The translations under genes and the position numbers were made by a program. Positions 11,355 through 22,185 of a DNA stretch of 64,000 nt are shown one piece after another. The DNA is from Melitaea cinxia (taxonomy: Eukaryota; Arthropoda; Insecta; Lepidoptera; Nymphalidae). The DNA lies in the NCBI RefSeq assembly GCF_905220565.1, contig NC_059395.1:16905289-16969288 (forward strand), read 5' to 3'. The stretch's first letter is position 1; each line of letters begins with the position of its first letter. A model generated the notes under the pieces. The model was not told the DNA's origin. It made no database searches and saw only the letters and a program-made list of their open reading frames with translations.

Positions 11355-12897
11355 TATAATAATTTATATAAAAGTTTAAATTCAAGTTATGTATAACAGT
11401 GACTGTAGAACGTAAGTGTGAAAGCAATATAATTTATATTGTATTTAATGCATAACTTTAAACCTTATTTACAGATTGTAGTATTAATAAAACTTATCCA
11501 TGCGAAATGTGCTGCCATTGAATGTTGACAGAATTCTCCAGTTGAATCAATATACGATAAATATATAAGAAACATGTACATGTATCTTGATATCAAGATA
11601 TTGATTGTATATTGGTTCAACAATAATTCTAGCTAACTATATTAATCGAATTTTTATCGGAAAACATGAAAAGAGAACAGCCATCCATCCGTCACCAGAA
11701 ACTTTCGCGTTCTAATAGTGGTATAATGTTTCAAGTCATCTTGTTGCATATTTCTATGTACATATAAGTCAAGCTTGTCTATACAGTCACTGCATAGGTG
11801 TGAAGTGGTGCATAAATATATTGAAGTACAATAATGTACATTAATTATTACTAGAATGTCATCTGAATCTATTGACTGCCAATTATTTATATGCCCAAAC
11901 ATATGTTAATATTTTTGTTAATCAACTTCTTAGACGGTAATTTCTGTTATGTTTTTGTGCATGAATGTCTCCAAGGATCGTAAGATGTTTTGCATAAATA
12001 ATTTTTGTGTAAAGTATGCACACCAAGCTATATAAAATCTAATAATGAATATTGTAGATACGAGTATACATATAATGAAATGCTGTATTGTCTTTTAAAA
12101 ATCAAAAGGTAGTTAGGCATGACTCAACAAACATTTTAAACTTTCATTTAAAAAAAATAGCCTGATATAATATAAAAGAGATTCAAAATAAATCAAATTA
12201 TATATATTTTTAAAATTTTTAACATATTTGGAAAATGATAAAACAACTAAAAAAATATACTCATTTGAAATAATATTAAAATAAAATATTTTAATTGATT
12301 GCACTCGCATATCAATGCGATAAGAACACGTGATGCTCAGGTGACGATCATCACGTCAGAAGCCACAATTTATATTTACAAGTAAACACACACATACAAA
12401 CCATGATTGAGTTGAACGACCTATGTAATGATTTTTTTTACTAATTATTTATTTATTATACAAAAATATTTTACAAATCATTTTTTATATCTAAGAGTGT
12501 AAATATGAACTCAAACTGAACTGAGTTTTTTCCATATATTCGGAAACATGCGTTTATTATAAGGGACTTTTTTAAAGATTATTTGGGATCTTTATTATAA
12601 GATATCTAGAATAACACAGAACACGTGGGTGAATCGTAATCCATATCTTGTTGTTATAATCGTTTGGTTTGTAGAATCCATTCCAATTATGTTTAGCGTG
12701 GGAGTTAGAATTTTAAGTGTTGTGTACGGGTTTGTATGATGTCATTTTACAAACATCTAAAGTGCTATTACGGTAAAAAATGTGACAGAAAAATAAAAAT
12801 TGGAAAGTTATTTTTAAGCCATATTAACTATATTATATAACTAATAATGTATGTAGAAATAATTTATTTCAGAAATAATTAATTTCGCAAAATGTAT
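11355..12897. other. unassigned A+T-rich non-coding
   Basis: No recognised repeat or exon. Open stretches at 11654-11902 (-) and 12113-12310 (-) lack coding features. Confidence 0.5.
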
Positions 12898-12939
12898 TTT
12901 TAACCGACTTCAAAAAAGGAGAAGGCTACTCAATTCGAC

Positions 12940-12976
<37 letters not shown>

Positions 12977-13232
12977 CGGCGAATACTTCGTCATTTATGA
13001 ACCGATTTTGATAATTCTTTTTTGTTGGAAAGGAGATATCTCAAGGATGGGAAGGTGATACCATGATAAGAAAACCAGGATCTGATGATGGAATCCGAGA
13101 GAAATCGAGGGGAACCCTCAAAAATCGTAATGACAACTAGTGCGTTTGTTAATTTTTTTTTGTCTACTTATGTTGTATTAGTTGTCGATGTAATTGAAAT
13201 CGTTTTTTTTCGTTGGTAGCAATCACAATTAT
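12898..13232 (+). mobile_element. Helentron-like (DINE/HINE-type) element, spacer-module form
   Basis: Opens TTTTAACCGACTTCAAAAAA with GGAG, then CAATTCGACC and a (TA)n block (about 12942-12972). Next come the spacer module (TTCTTTTTTGTTGGAAAGG, GGATCTGATGATGGAAT, AAATCGAGG) and GTCGATGTAATTGAAATCG with a T-run. The 3-prime palindromic end is decayed (CGTTGGTAGCAATCACAATTAT). The ~175-bp internal unit is missing. The inverted pair AACCGACTTC / GAAATCG(GTT) brackets the element. Confidence 0.75.
12942..12973. repeat. (TA)n microsatellite
   Basis: About 15 TA repeats inside the Helentron-like element, replacing the A-run of other copies. Confidence 0.9.
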
Positions 13233-13985
13233 AATACAAATATTGTTGTGACTACGAAATCTTTTTTCTTGCAATTATTTTGTTTCCTATTTTTTTTTTT
13301 TTTTGTTTAATCGTGATTATTTTTTTAAGATGCGTGACAATAATTAGTTAATTACATTAATGCTTTATAAAGGAATTAATAAAATACAATGAAGATATAC
13401 AAGTAATATATTTCACAATAATTAATTTTATACTATCAAAAAAAAAAAATAGTTAGTCTTTTAAGTGTAATGAATCAAAAATACTTAAATTTTACGTGTT
13501 ATAATTTTAATCCTTATATTAATTCGTTTGCAATCATATCCAATTAAAATCACTTCATGACGTGATTAACTTTAATGCAATTTGGTTAGGTATAAGTTTT
13601 ACCTGGCATGAACTAACCTAAATACAGCTTGCTAAGAAATAATGACTGCATGAACGAGGTATTTTCCCAGTTTCGTCCAATGGTATTTCAATACTTTATA
13701 GGAGACATTTATTTTAAACGCTCCTTTCTATTGAAAAGCTTAAAATCGATTTTACATATTGATCTTTTAACTCCTTAATATTAACAAACAGACTTATTAT
13801 TTGTTATAAGTGTCTATTCCTACACTGTTACTACGAGTATATAGCTCTTACGCTAGCAGTCGTGTATTCGATTGATGTTAGTATTATTTATTAGTATACG
13901 ATTTATTTAGAGCGCTGATAAAATTGTGACGATAAAATACAATTTAAACAAACTCTAGGTTCCATAAATATGTAAGTTTATATAA
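13233..13985. other. unassigned A+T-rich non-coding
   Basis: Nothing recognised apart from T-runs near 13294 and an A-run near 13440. Confidence 0.5.
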
Positions 13986-14081
13986 TTCGGTCGCGAATTT
14001 TCTGCTGCATTCGGTTTCATTCAAAAGTCCAGCTCAGTGCCACATGGCTACGCAAAATAAGTCAGAATTTCTGCGACCGAA
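13986..14081. repeat. 96-bp imperfect inverted repeat (hairpin)
   Basis: TTCGGTCGCGAATTTTCTG at the left end is matched by CAGAATTTCTGCGACCGAA at the right end; the two are near-perfect reverse complements with a few differences. The loop of about 58 bases is more G+C rich than the flanks. It could be a very small MITE, a hairpin RNA locus or a structured regulatory element. No target duplication is evident. Confidence 0.5.
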
Positions 14082-14709
14082 ATTACGCGACTGGACAAGT
14101 CACAAAATTACGCTCGTTTAGCCTCACCCGAAAAGCAAAATAGTAAGCTTAAATGTCATAGAAACTGTATCAAACTTCAAGATAGAGAAAACCAAACGCG
14201 GGTGATGACTAGTCACACATCAATACACACACATGTACTCATAGACACATAAGTACACAAACATACAAACAAGAAATCATCATAACGATCAAATGATGCG
14301 CTCAACAACCTCGACTGCGGCTGAAGAACTTAATGTTCTTTTAATGTTATTCAGAACCCACCCATGTTCCGTCCGATGCTTAGAGAAAGTGCATTCGTAT
14401 ATGACGAACTACATGTGTAGTTAGAACAGACGGTAATAGAAATGGCACATGTGAAAGCTAAGTGTTTCTTTGTAGCCCGCTTTGTAATATGGCACCCTCA
14501 ATAACAGCGTATTTACCTTCAGACTTGTGATTTTATTTTATGAGGCTCTTAGTCTTGTAGGGTTTTGTATTCTCTTTGAGGAAAGAAAATAATTATGTGA
14601 ATTTTTATGTACATTTAAGTACTTATTTATTTAATAAATGAATATTCAGCGGACTAATAAGATTTTTTCATTGACTGTCCAAGTTATTGTCTATATGTAT
14701 ACATCTTCT
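14082..14709. other. unassigned; contains degenerate CA-rich tract
   Basis: A degenerate CA-rich tract (CACACAT, ACACACACATG, CACATAAGTACAC) spans about 14212-14272. The rest shows nothing recognisable. Confidence 0.5.
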
Positions 14710-14976
14710 TCTTCTATAATATAAAAATGAGTCGCTGAATGTGTTGCTAAGCGCAAAACTCGAGAACGGTTGGACCGATTTCGCTAATTCTTTTTTTTTA
14801 AATTCCTTGAAGTACGAGGATGGTTCTTACGGAGAGAAAAATTCTAAAAAAAAAAAAATAATTTAAATTTCCTGAAAAAGTCTAAAAATAACACTTTTCT
14901 ATACTCCCATACAAAAGATTTGTGATAATACTTAAAAGTCACTGTTAGGCGATACGAAGTTCGCCGGGTCAGCTAG
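14710..14976 (+). mobile_element. non-autonomous Helitron, first of tandem pair
   Basis: Begins TCTTCTATAATATAAAAATG and ends GGCGATACGAAGTTCGCC then GGGTCAGCTAG. The 3-prime stem GGCGA...TCGCC lies just before CTAG. The next base is the T of the second copy. It is 267 bp, with no reading frame. Compared with its neighbour it lacks about 35 bases shortly before the 3-prime hairpin. Confidence 0.85.
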
Positions 14977-15275
14977 TCTTCTATAATATAAAAATGAGTC
15001 GCTGAATGTGTTGCTAAGCGCAAAACTCAAGAACGGTTGGACCGATTTCGCTAATTCTTTTTTTAAAATATTCCTTGAAGTACGAGGATGGTTCTTACGG
15101 AGAGAAAAATTCTAAAAAAAAAAAAAAAATTTAAATTTCCTGAAAAAGTCTAAAAATAACACCTTTCTATACTCCCATACAAAAGATTTGTGATTATACT
15201 TAAAAGTCAATTTGAACTTTAATACCATACGATAAAGTTTGTGTTAGGCGATACGAAGTTCGCCGGGTCAGCTAG
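14977..15275 (+). mobile_element. non-autonomous Helitron, second of tandem pair
   Basis: Starts TCTTCTATAATAT immediately after the CTAG of the previous copy and ends with the same GGCGATACGAAGTTCGCC hairpin and CTAG, followed by T. It is 299 bp and differs from its neighbour by few substitutions plus an additional ~35-bp segment (containing TTTGAACTTTAATACC) before the hairpin. Confidence 0.85.
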
Positions 15276-15671
15276 TATAACAATATTTATTTCGTTTCCA
15301 TTGTAGTTTTTGACTGTCGTAGTTCATTTGCATTTTGGCCATGTAAGATCAATATATTTTCTGAATTTTAATGTACAAATGTATCTCTTATGTTCAAAAT
15401 AATTTAAAAGGCGCTAATTTCAAAAACTCTCAAAATGTAATAATTTATATCGACAGATAACACTTCCTAAACTACGTCGTTCTGTGTACCTACTCATCCA
15501 AGTATACATACGTGTATAACATTTAGAATACGGTATCACGCAAGTGTAAATTTATTTTACAGAATAAATAACTGTAGTACATAATAAAAATTTACATAAA
15601 TACTACCGATGATTACTAAAACGACTTTTCCGATAGGGTAATAAGTATATAATTTAATTGAAGTCACGACT
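15276..15671. other. unassigned A+T-rich non-coding
   Basis: No recognised feature. Confidence 0.5.
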
Positions 15672-15891
15672 GAAGTAAAACTTCTTTTGCAAGATAGTCC
15701 TGCACAAAAAGCCTGCGCTGACTTAGATATACGAAACGTAACTGGCTATAAGAGAAAGAGAGAAAGAAAATATGTGCTCGCACCTCTCTCTTGCTCCGTT
15801 CGCCTCGCCCGATCACATTTTTCGTAACGCTCTCGTCATACATTCAACAGGCTACTCCCCAAGTCAATCGTGTATAAAGAAGTCTTAGTTC
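15672..15891. mobile_element. MITE-like element with GAAGTAAAACTTCTTT termini
   Basis: GAAGTAAAACTTCTTT at 15672-15687 pairs with AAAGAAGTCTTAGTTC at 15876-15891 (13 of 16 positions complementary). The 220-bp interior has a GAGAAAGAGAGAAAG run and a G+C-richer CTCCGTTCGCCTCGCCC block. The terminus matches the element at 4507-4684. It is non-coding, and no clear target duplication is visible. Confidence 0.55.
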
Positions 15892-16295
15892 AAAAATGGT
15901 GGATGATATCGTGTGATACAACTGACGCTGACGCGTATTTGGTAGTACATATTTCGTTTTTCCTTAATATCGCTATGTGTATATATCAGATGCTTACAAT
16001 AGAATTATTACTTGTATAGACATGGGGTATACATATAACTCACTCAACTCATTATGATTTATATTCATATAATTTCCTCACTTAACGTAATGTTATTGTA
16101 TAATGCGGTTGAATGCACTCACCTGTGTGTTTAATAAAGTTATTTATTCTGTCTTACAAAAGCTGAATTAAGTAACAGTTGTTTATATTCTACCTACTTC
16201 CCCTGAATCCGCGACTGCTAGCACGCCGACCATAAATGTAACCACTGTGTCAACCTGATGTCCTATTGGCATATTTGTTGATTATTATTTTTTAT
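15892..16295. other. unassigned non-coding
   Basis: No recognised repeat or exon. Confidence 0.5.
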
Positions 16296-16442
16296 GTGTG
16301 GATACCTCATAACTTTTTACCGAGCAAACCGATTTTGATGATTCTATTATTTTATTTAATCGAAAGACAGTGCTTGTCGTGTGGTCCCATTTAAATTTGA
16401 TCAATATCTAAACAAATACTTTTGAGTTGTCACTAATAATGC
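16296..16442 (+). mobile_element. Helentron-like internal unit fragment
   Basis: Contains CTCATAACTTTTTACCGAGC, ACCGATTTTGATGATTC, TTTAATCGAAAGACAG, GTGGTCCCATTTAAATTTGA and ACTTTTGAGTTGTC. These are the reverse complements of the internal-unit landmarks of the other copies. Neither terminus is present. Confidence 0.6.
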
Positions 16443-16496
16443 GATCACTAACTAAATACTAACTCACTACACTCACTTACTAAATATAATTACATA

Positions 16497-16998
16497 ATTT
16501 TAAACACGTCCCTATACCATTTACCATTGACAGTAACCTCATCTGACTATCATCGTTTTAAAAGGCATATAGACCAATGACTCCGCCAGCCCATATAGAG
16601 CACCAAACAGTTATTTTCTGTGGATATAATTGTGTTTCAACAAAAGCTTGTGAATTATCCTCACTCCAAATGCGACAATTCTGCTCATTTATTACGTACC
16701 CATTCAACTAACAATTTTAAATGGGAATTCATTATCATTATCCATTTGTGTTTTAGCCCATTTGCCGAATCGGCGGCGCATAAGGTGGTCGTTTGGCTTA
16801 AATTCCTGCATAAGGTGTATCTTGAAATATTTTAAGTCACAATCCTGTTGTAAAAACTTCCATAAAGCGGAGGGACACAACGCCAGTTGCTGAGAACGGC
16901 AAAGAATTGATTTATTTAGATCTTCTTCAATGCTTTCCTGTGCAGCGGCTACAGCTTGTTCAGTGCGCACTGTTTGGCGTCCTACGGGATGCACATTA
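16497..16998 (-). pseudogene. dead Tc1/mariner-like DDE transposase fragment
   Basis: On the - strand, 16704-16994 encodes a helix-turn-helix segment beginning VGRQTVRTEQAVAAAQESIE, then SQQLALCPSALWKFLQ and LKPNDHLMRRRFGKWAKTQ, ending FKIVS. A different frame at lower coordinates continues with LNGYV, EQNCRIWSEDNSQAF, QKITVWCSIWAGGVIGLYAF, a stop, and further fragments. In related transposases the KIVF and LNG segments are joined through an SDEAHF motif that holds the first catalytic Asp. Here a deletion of roughly 20 bases removes it and shifts the frame. The family has an N-terminal HTH and a DDE_3-type domain. It is truncated, frameshifted and inactive. Confidence 0.85.
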
Positions 16999-17008
16999 TC
17001 ATTAACAG

Positions 17009-17199
17009 AAAACGATCCATTGATATTCGAATTAGCCGTTCTGAAGAACGATTATATACGCCATAAAATGGACGAAGTGCACAATAAGTTTAACGAACAG
17101 AACCATTTATTTGATAACAATTTGCAAGCGTTGCTCCGGTGGAAGTCTATTCATAGTGATATGTCAAATCAAACTAAAGAAAAAGCAACTATCAACTGA
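17009..17199 (+). CDS. candidate small terminal exon, unknown
   Basis: A frame open through a possible acceptor (TCATTAACAG) runs to TGA at 17197-17199. The peptide starts ENDPLIFELAVLKNDYIRHK, continues MDEVHNKFNEQNHLFDNN and LQALLRWKSIHSDM, and ends KEKATIN. It is charged, helix-forming and more protein-like than the other short open stretches. It lies directly against the truncated end of the transposase pseudogene, in opposite orientation. It could be a host exon, the remnant of another mobile-element ORF, or chance. I recognise no family. Confidence 0.35.
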
Positions 17200-18867
17200 A
17201 AAAAACATCCATTATTATACAACAATTGATCGGTAAAGCCTAACATTTATCTACACTGGTACATATGTATATGTACAATACTAGCATAGCTTATATCCAC
17301 TAAGATCTTGTGCAAGCTATGTTAACAAGTAAAACTAACTTTAATTTCTTCACAACAAAGCTCAAATTTCTTTACTATGGCAACCTAATTAGAATCAAAG
17401 CCTACTTAAGACACACGAAATTATGAACGAAAAGCGTCTACACATGATCACGCACACAAACAAACCATCCTTGGTCTTGACATGCGGTCACTTGCCACGC
17501 ATAATAATAGATTGAAAATGATTCATATTATAACTATAGCTTTACTACTGGCTTTAGTTGAACGCGCGGTATGACTTAACACGCTCGTTTTGTACACGAT
17601 TAAATACTATTTAACTATTTTAAAATGCCAAATATGCCGGTAGATTATGTGTGAAATGTGGGAATGTGTGCGTTTAGGATTTTGCTTCAATGTCGAACCG
17701 GCGGAATCGCGGTAAGATTAATGTTTGTCCTGTTAATCGCTATTATATAGTAATTAGTGTTGGTTGACTGTTAACTTCTTGTCTAATGTCTAATAAATAA
17801 AATACATGTAAATATTATTTCGAAATCCATTTTAACCACCGTCTGACCGCTAACAAAAGACTCGGTTGAAAAAATAACAAAGGTCCTTTCCGAAGGCAGT
17901 CGCATTGTTCATTATCAGTTAGGTACGTCTGAATTCCGAAGTGAGCTGCAGGTCTGCATTCCTCGCATGCCAGTATTTAATATTTATCATGGATTTGTTA
18001 TTGCCACACGTAAACCGGTTTGGTATCTTTTTAGTTTTGTGTTTGTCTATGCGATCTATATTATTTACTGTTATAATATTAAGGCATCATAGATAATGCT
18101 TTTTTATTCATTATAGGTTTTTTTAACACCCACTTACAAGACAAGTGACATATACATAAATTATCCTAGGACATAGGTATACATAACAAACATATTATTT
18201 AGTTATTTAAATGCCGTTGTTGTACGGTTTTTAATTGACAATTTCTAAGTAGATATACATTAAAATTATGTTGTGCTTATAACATATAAAAATGTGATAA
18301 TATTCGTCGCCTAAGCCGGAAAAGGTCGCGCCGCTTGAGAGAGCTTGCACAGCGCGCGCTGCATAAATTGTATAACTTTGAAGCTAAAAACTGTAAGGCT
18401 TTTTAAATTTAAACCTTTGTCTTGTTATTATTTACATATGAAAAAATCGAAATTCATTAATAAACTTGATTTATCACCAAAAAAAATATTTTTTAAAAAG
18501 TAAAAACCTTATCAAATCAACCACGCAAAACTTGTATATTAGATCGTAACTCTTGCTTATTAAATTAAATACACTATTTTTTTTTTCCATCAAATTCCGA
18601 ATGTAAGTATTCTAGACACATTATTTAGAACAATTTAACCATTTATTATTGTATATAACTACTCAATAATTATTATACAAAATAAATATATATTTATTCG
18701 TCAATTTGTATCGAAATGATTTATCAAAATATTTTTAATGAATCGATATGAAGAAAAAAACACTCTTATATAGTTATATTAGTAATGTTACTCAGTAACT
18801 GCAGCTATTTATTTGTTATACCTAATTTTAAAAAAAGCTTCAAAAAGGTATTAATATGTTTTCACGC
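17200..18867. other. unassigned A+T-rich non-coding
   Basis: No gene recognised. Two G+C-richer patches stand out: 17870-17975 (around CCGAAGTGAGCTGCAGG) and 18308-18366 (around AAGGTCGCGCCGC and CAGCGCGCGCTGC). Neither matches a repeat seen elsewhere in the window. Confidence 0.5.
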
Positions 18868-19041
18868 TAGTGCTTGCGGGTTCCATCCCCACACATAACA
18901 AACATTTGTATTGGCCATACAGATGTTTGCCTTGGTCTGGGGTGTTTGTGCAGTCCTTGTGGATCTCCGCTAACCCGCATTGGAGCAGCGTGGTGGATAA
19001 AGCTCTGATCCGTCTCCTACACGAGGGAAACGAGGACGTTT
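18868..19041 (+). mobile_element. tRNA-derived SINE, internally deleted
   Basis: Shares with the full copies at 24773 and 45170 the blocks GCGGGTTCCATCCCCAC (a mutated B box), AACATTTGTATTGGCCATAC, AGATGTTTGCC, GGTCTGGG and CAGTCCTTGTGG, then jumps to CCCGCATTGGAGCAGCGTGG. About 90 bases between the GTGGATCTC and the CCGCTAACCCGC blocks are missing, and the 3-prime GGCCTATG tail is lost. Confidence 0.75.
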
Positions 19042-20116
19042 CAGCTTTCAGATTTTAATATTTTTATAGCACATCCAGATAGATCTCATATTAAAATACA
19101 GTGCATAGTAAATTTATAATATATAGCCTATTATTTTCCGGTCAAGCGGACAAGGCGCGAACGTTGACGTTTAATAAATAATTCAATCCGCGCGATTTCT
19201 CAACGGATTCCTGAACGCAGCTGTATCTGTCATCATCCGCCATTCCTCGGGTTTTACGTTTTTCAAATTAGTACATACGCTTGGAATGAATTCTTTGGAA
19301 GTTTGCGCAAATGGTATTTAATGTTGCGAAGGAAATAAATTCTGGAAAGGATTAAAGTTTCTGTTCATTAGTGATTTAAATGTTGTAGATTGTAACATCT
19401 GTAGTATATTAAACTCTACATACTTGATATTGGAATGATATACTTTAGCGTTTAGTCGAAAGCACTGATGTATGGTAAAACTCAAATGAGTTTGTGACAT
19501 TTTACTGATATTTCAAATTTATATTCTTTCTTTTATGTATCTTAATAAATAAAATAAACATTACATTATAGCTAATTCTATTCTACATTACTGTAAGGTC
19601 TCTTTTTTAACCGAGTTAGTAGTTCTCGAAAAAATAAAAAACTCTTTAGTTTAGAAAGTACAGATTATATATCCACAGATTACAAATGTAATCTTCATTT
19701 ACGCAATCCGTACAATGAAATCGAAACTTTGACTTCATAAAAATCATTTAAAATATTAGATACAAATAATAAAGAAAATTTATTTAATATGAATAGCTAA
19801 TCAGTCAATCATGCGTACAAAACTTCCGTGTATTGAATTAATCTTTGAAAACGAACACCTCGTTTGATTAACAAATAAAATAAAATTAAAAAATTTGGTA
19901 CTCGCTTCCAATTACCAAATTAGTAATCATTGCATGAATTATTGAATTACTAATAATATTAATATCATTATGTACTCGTACATATAACGCGACACTGTTT
20001 GACTGCAAGTTTGGGAATAATTTACCCCCTAAAAGAAACTATCGCTATCCGGTATCTATATTAACAAAGTAGCAAAGGAGACAGATGGGCGTAGTCGAGT
20101 CAGAGTGGGGGACCTT

Positions 20117-20123
<7 letters not shown>
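19042..20123. other. unassigned non-coding
   Basis: A G+C-richer patch at about 19135-19260 (GGTCAAGCGGACAAGGCGCG; CAATCCGCGCGATTTCTC) has no repeat counterpart in this window. The remainder is A+T rich. Confidence 0.5.
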
Positions 20124-20153
<30 letters not shown>

Positions 20154-20450
20154 TTTATTTGCAAAACACACTGCTCCTAACATACACAATATATGCATAT
20201 ACATATAACATCAGAGGCAGGCATTACAATCAAAGTCTTAGTCTAAGTCTAATACATTATGTGAGTAATAAAAAAAACAAAAAAAAATTAAAATAAAATA
20301 AAAAATAGACGATAAAAGAAGATAGTAGCGCGGCAACAGTGTGTCTCACAAAAAGGTGGGACCTCAGCTATTCTCAGGACTAAAAGCCCTGACACTGGTT
20401 TTCAGGACCACCATTCGTTTTCCCATTTTGGCGGCAATAGTAAAAAGGAT
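20124..20450 (-). mobile_element. LINE 3-prime end with (TAA)n tail
   Basis: A (TAA)n run at 20124-20151 passes into CTTTATTTGCAAAACACAC, which on the - strand reads as a GCAAATAAAG polyadenylation-like tail followed by TTA repeats. Beyond it lie low-complexity A-rich sequence and a G+C-richer block (GGTGGGACCTCAGC, CTAAAAGCCCTGACACTGG, CAGGACCACCATTCG). I interpret this as the 3-prime UTR of a - strand LINE. The proximal boundary is not defined. Confidence 0.6.
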
Positions 20451-22030
20451 AATTAAATAATAATGCGAAATTAAAGTTAAACAAATATTAATTATTAATA
20501 ATTATACTAATATATAATACATACACTAAGGAAAACAATAAATTATAATATATGACATATTAAAGACAAAATATGACCTACATGACAATACACATATACA
20601 TGAACACATACACACACACATACAATTATATAATACGATGACACACAATGGTACTGAGCACTTGTGACCAAATCAACGAATGCTGCTAAATTGATAATGA
20701 GTATATATAATTTATCACGTTTGCCATGATCAGACTATAATTTTAAATATTTTGTTGCCCTAAAAGTAATATGATATATATCTTCTCATCTTCTCTCTAG
20801 ATTAGAAATAAAAATGTATAAAACTTCTCCCAAGGTAGAATCAAACCTGCAACCGCGAACACTAAGTTCTTTTTCGTAAAGAGTTAATAAAAAAAGCGCG
20901 GAGAAGGCAGATATCGAAGTTAAAGACACGTTAACATGATATAGCCCACGTAACAATATTTACCGTTTGAAATGACACACAAAATGTTATAATATACGCA
21001 TTGCACACTTTTAAAGCGGAAATCTAATCTTATCCGGTTTGAACCGGTTCAGAGATTGTTTTAATTGGCATTTGACGCACGGCAATTGACGGCGATTTGG
21101 TCGATTGGCTCAAGGTGAGCGCAATTCAGTTGAGATTCCCCATGATCGATTTGTGATGGATATTTCATCAAACGTAAATATTAATAATATTGATATTGAC
21201 CGACAAACAAACAATTATTCTATTCTAAAATTCTAAACAGTTGGTTTAGATCTAGAAGTTCGAAATGACGTGGAAACTTTTGAATGTTATGTTACATTCT
21301 AACCGCGTTTTCGTCAGCGTACTTTGTTTTGAGCAGAAATCGGTACATTTTGATTTTCGTGCTAAAACAAACAAGTTACTTGGTTTCGATGTCCCACGAA
21401 GATTGACACTTTAGTGAAAATTTACCAGTATGCCTAAGTGTCAAAAGTAAGAAAAGGACAAGAATAAGAAAAAATGTAAGAGTACCGTCCAATTAAACAA
21501 ACCAGAAATTACAAATAAGAATGCAGATAAAAATATTACACACTCTTCAATTTTATATATTACCTTTGTGTTATTTTGTGAACTGTAACGAAATTTTGTA
21601 TAAAGATTCTCAATACAAAAAATCTTTCTCCGTCATATACATGTACATTTTGGATAAAACTGAAAAGCAGTAAATCAAACTATTTACTACGAACCATTTC
21701 TAAGCTCTTTGCAATATATCAGTCAAATAGAAAAAGCAGTTTATGTAATTGTTAATCGTATTTGTTCCTATAGTTCATCTTTTATTTGACTGATTACCTT
21801 ATTTTTAGACAACATGTGGCATGTATGTAGTTGTTTAATCTGTATACATTTTTTGAGTTTAACTAAAGGCTATTGAAAATTTAACATAAGCCGTTTGCTT
21901 GATTTTGCGGTGTCTTTACGTCTAAGATGCTTTAATTCTTATAGAATGAAGTCTTCTAACAGCGTATGTATCGAATTAGGTTTCAAATAAGGTCTATGCT
22001 TAAAGATATGCTAATATCGTTTCACGAAGC
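20451..22030. other. unassigned non-coding
   Basis: Includes a CA-rich stretch at about 20584-20625 and a G+C-richer patch near 21040-21125 (GAACCGGTTCAGAG; GACGCACGGCAATTGACGG). No exon is supported. Confidence 0.5.
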
Positions 22031-22185
22031 GTAAGCGCAACGGTCACGTGGTTGTGGGTTCGATTTCCGCACATGACATACATTTATATTAACCTAGGTG
22101 TCGTGGTCTGGGCTTTTGTGTGTGTGTATTGTATGTTTTTTCGGACCCCGACACAGTCGTAAATCCTAGTGTAGTGTGAGGTGTT
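22031..22185 (+). mobile_element. tRNA-derived SINE, variant subfamily
   Basis: GTAAGCGCAACGGTCACG and GTGGGTTCGATTTCCGC are A-box and B-box counterparts. They are followed by CACATGACATACATTTATAT, GTCGTGGTCTGGG, a short TG run, TTTTTTCGGACCCCGACAC and AATCCTAGTG. The second half (CGGACC...AATCCT) differs from the 24773 family and matches 30506-30716, which defines a second SINE body type. Confidence 0.7.
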
